From Nitrosopumilus sp. LS_AOA (lineage in GTDB: Archaea; Thermoproteota; Nitrososphaeria; Nitrososphaerales; Nitrosopumilaceae), in assembly GCA_001543015.1 (NCBI GenBank), contig LFLC01000008.1, positions 1 through 64,000 of the forward strand: DNA of 64,000 nt. The letters are read 5' to 3'. Below are positions 62,875 to 64,000 of the stretch, piece by piece. The notes beneath the pieces are model-generated. The model was given only the letters and a program-made list of their open reading frames with translations, did not search any database and was not told the DNA's origin. A program made the translations under genes and the position numbers. The stretch's first letter is position 1, and the number at the start of each line of letters is the position of its first letter.

Positions 62875-63807
62875 ATGGTAATGAGAAAAATTCTTTTTAT
62901 TCCTATACTCCTCGCAGTAATTGCAATTATTTCGTTTTCAGTATTGACTCCTTCTACCACAGAAAACCCCACATTATCTATTGTTGAGCCTATTGATTTT
63001 GATACTGTCCCCATACGAATTGGTACTATTGGAGATAGTGCAACTAAACTAATTATTAGATTTCAACCAACAGCTAACTATCTTGCAGAACATCTAAGTG
63101 ATGAACAGACACAGTATTCTGGAAAAGTTGTAATTGCAAAAACAATTGATAGTATGATTACATTATTGAATAATAATGAATTAGATATTTTTGTTGAAAG
63201 CCCATTTACCACAGTCACAATAATGGAACATACTGAAATTACTCCATCATTAATTCGTTGGAAACAAAACTCCCAATCATACCACACTGTATTTTTATCT
63301 CTCATTGATTCAAACATTACATCAATTAGCGATTCTACTATTGAAACTTGGATCTTTGAAACTAAAGAATCAACAAGTGGTTATTTGTTACCTCTAGCAT
63401 ACATGTCTGAACAAGGAATTTTTTCTTCGTCAAATGGAAAAAAGCAAAATTTTATTTTTAGTGGAGAGGATGAAAATACTCCAGTTTGGCTAATTGAAAA
63501 AAAGGGGGATGTTGGAGTAATGTCTAATTTAGATTTTGAAGCATTACCCGTTTCTATAAAAAATAAATTACAAATTATTGATCAAACCATGGATGTATCT
63601 AGGCATGTAGTATCTATTAATTCAAAATTAGATTTTACATTGACTGAAAAAATCTCTGAAATTCTGATAAATATGGAAAATGACCCTCAAGGAGTAAAAA
63701 TTATGTCTGATTTTAAAAATACCAAAAAATATTCTGAATTTGATTCACTAGAAATTGACACCATTAAAAAAATGCTTGATTCAATTCCTATAGGTATACA
63801 AAATTGA
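62875..63807 (+). CDS. PhnD-like periplasmic binding protein
   Basis: The 310-residue protein has a signal sequence (LFIPILLAVIAIISFSVL). A PhnD-type fold follows: PIRIGTIGDSATKLIIRFQPTANYLAEHL, then NNNELDIFVESPFTTVTIMEH and GDVGVMSNLDFEALP. PhnD proteins bind phosphonate or phosphite for ABC uptake. Here no permease or ATPase follows but a membrane sensor, so it may instead supply ligand to signalling. Its stop overlaps the next gene start (TTGA). Confidence 0.83.
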   Translation: MVMRKILFIPILLAVIAIISFSVLTPSTTENPTLSIVEPIDFDTVPIRIGTIGDSATKLIIRFQPTANYLAEHLSDEQTQYSGKVVIAKTIDSMITLLNNNELDIFVESPFTTVTIMEHTEITPSLIRWKQNSQSYHTVFLSLIDSNITSISDSTIETWIFETKESTSGYLLPLAYMSEQGIFSSSNGKKQNFIFSGEDENTPVWLIEKKGDVGVMSNLDFEALPVSIKNKLQIIDQTMDVSRHVVSINSKLDFTLTEKISEILINMENDPQGVKIMSDFKNTKKYSEFDSLEIDTIKKMLDSIPIGIQN

Positions 63808-64000
63808 AATTATCTACACAATTTCTAATTTTGATTCTTTTTGCGGCCTTGTTTTTTGCAGTAGGATATCAATCAGTTTTTTATTTTCAAATCCAACAAA
63901 ATATTGTAGATTCTAGAGTTTCAGAGGCATCATCTATTATTCAATTATCTGGAAATGAAATGAAGGATTCAGTATATTTCTTAGATTATGAATCAATAAA
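63804..64000 (+). CDS. Membrane sensor protein, N-terminal part (cut by window edge)
   Basis: The TTG start overlaps the stop of the PhnD-like gene. The first 65 residues show a membrane helix (FLILILFAALFFAVGYQSVFYFQ) and the beginning of an extracellular helix, as in a histidine kinase or methyl-accepting protein. The rest is beyond the window, so the class is not certain. Confidence 0.6.
   Translation, partial: MKLSTQFLILILFAALFFAVGYQSVFYFQIQQNIVDSRVSEASSIIQLSGNEMKDSVYFLDYESI

Overview
The window looks like a chromosome segment of an ammonia-oxidising archaeon of the Nitrosopumilus type (Thaumarchaeota/Nitrososphaerota). Supporting genes are a copper nitrite reductase (nirK), an ADP-forming acyl-CoA synthetase next to an enoyl-CoA hydratase (the 3-hydroxypropionate/4-hydroxybutyrate carbon fixation pair), archaeal DnaG, eukaryote-type ribosomal proteins eL15, eL31 and eL39, a HerA-NurA-Mre11-Rad50 operon, CTP-type riboflavin kinase, diphthine synthase and LysW-dependent lysine/arginine synthesis. 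The DNA is AT-rich and coding-dense, with many 1-14 nt gene overlaps and short promoters close to start codons.

Layout. 1-4.2 kb: branched-chain amino-acid type ABC transporter (livF and livG on minus, livH and livM on plus) with a truncated substrate-binding gene at the left edge. 4.2-16 kb: an accessory stretch of poorly known genes: membrane proteins, a 1112-residue helical-repeat protein, a secreted metalloprotease with a CFI-box type C-terminus, a HEPN-type putative ribonuclease, several winged-helix regulators, a gene remnant, a candidate structured RNA and a dense divergent operator region. 16.3-22.4 kb: core genes (carbon fixation pair, iron-sulfur assembly protein, dnaG, ribK, ribL). 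22.4-32.6 kb: two minus-strand operons for diphthamide and for lysine and arginine synthesis. 32.7-36.3 kb: an SsuABC/TauABC-like ABC transporter and an MFS permease. 36.5-40.7 kb: cobalamin-dependent methionine synthase split into two genes, and a MetF-like gene. 40.8-46.3 kb: Nudix hydrolase, eL39, eL31 with a repetitive tail, divergent FtsZ-like protein, tRNA methylthiotransferase, fumarase/aspartase. 46.3-55 kb: nirK, serA, secreted proteins, eL15, thioredoxin-like protein, response regulator, HEAT-repeat protein, and a Kazal-plus-cupredoxin protein. 55-60.6 kb: rad50, mre11, herA, nurA. 60.7-64 kb: secreted beta-repeat protein, aspartate dehydrogenase, and a PhnD-like binding protein followed by a membrane sensor cut by the window edge.

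How genes work together. Lysine and arginine are made here on a protein carrier. There are two carrier genes (lysW), each coupled to its own ATP-grasp ligase, while the kinase, reductase, aminotransferase and hydrolase are single copies and so are probably shared. One carrier ends in the expected ...EDWGE. The other, in the homocitrate synthase operon, ends in ...EDWGQ and so lacks the terminal glutamate to which the substrate is normally attached. This is the most unusual observation in the window. Other candidates for new biology are the symmetric operators at 14.8-14.9 kb, the nested inverted repeat at 12.8 kb, and the HEPN and 1112-residue genes of the accessory region.

All functional calls come from reading motifs and from memory of protein families; no database search was possible.
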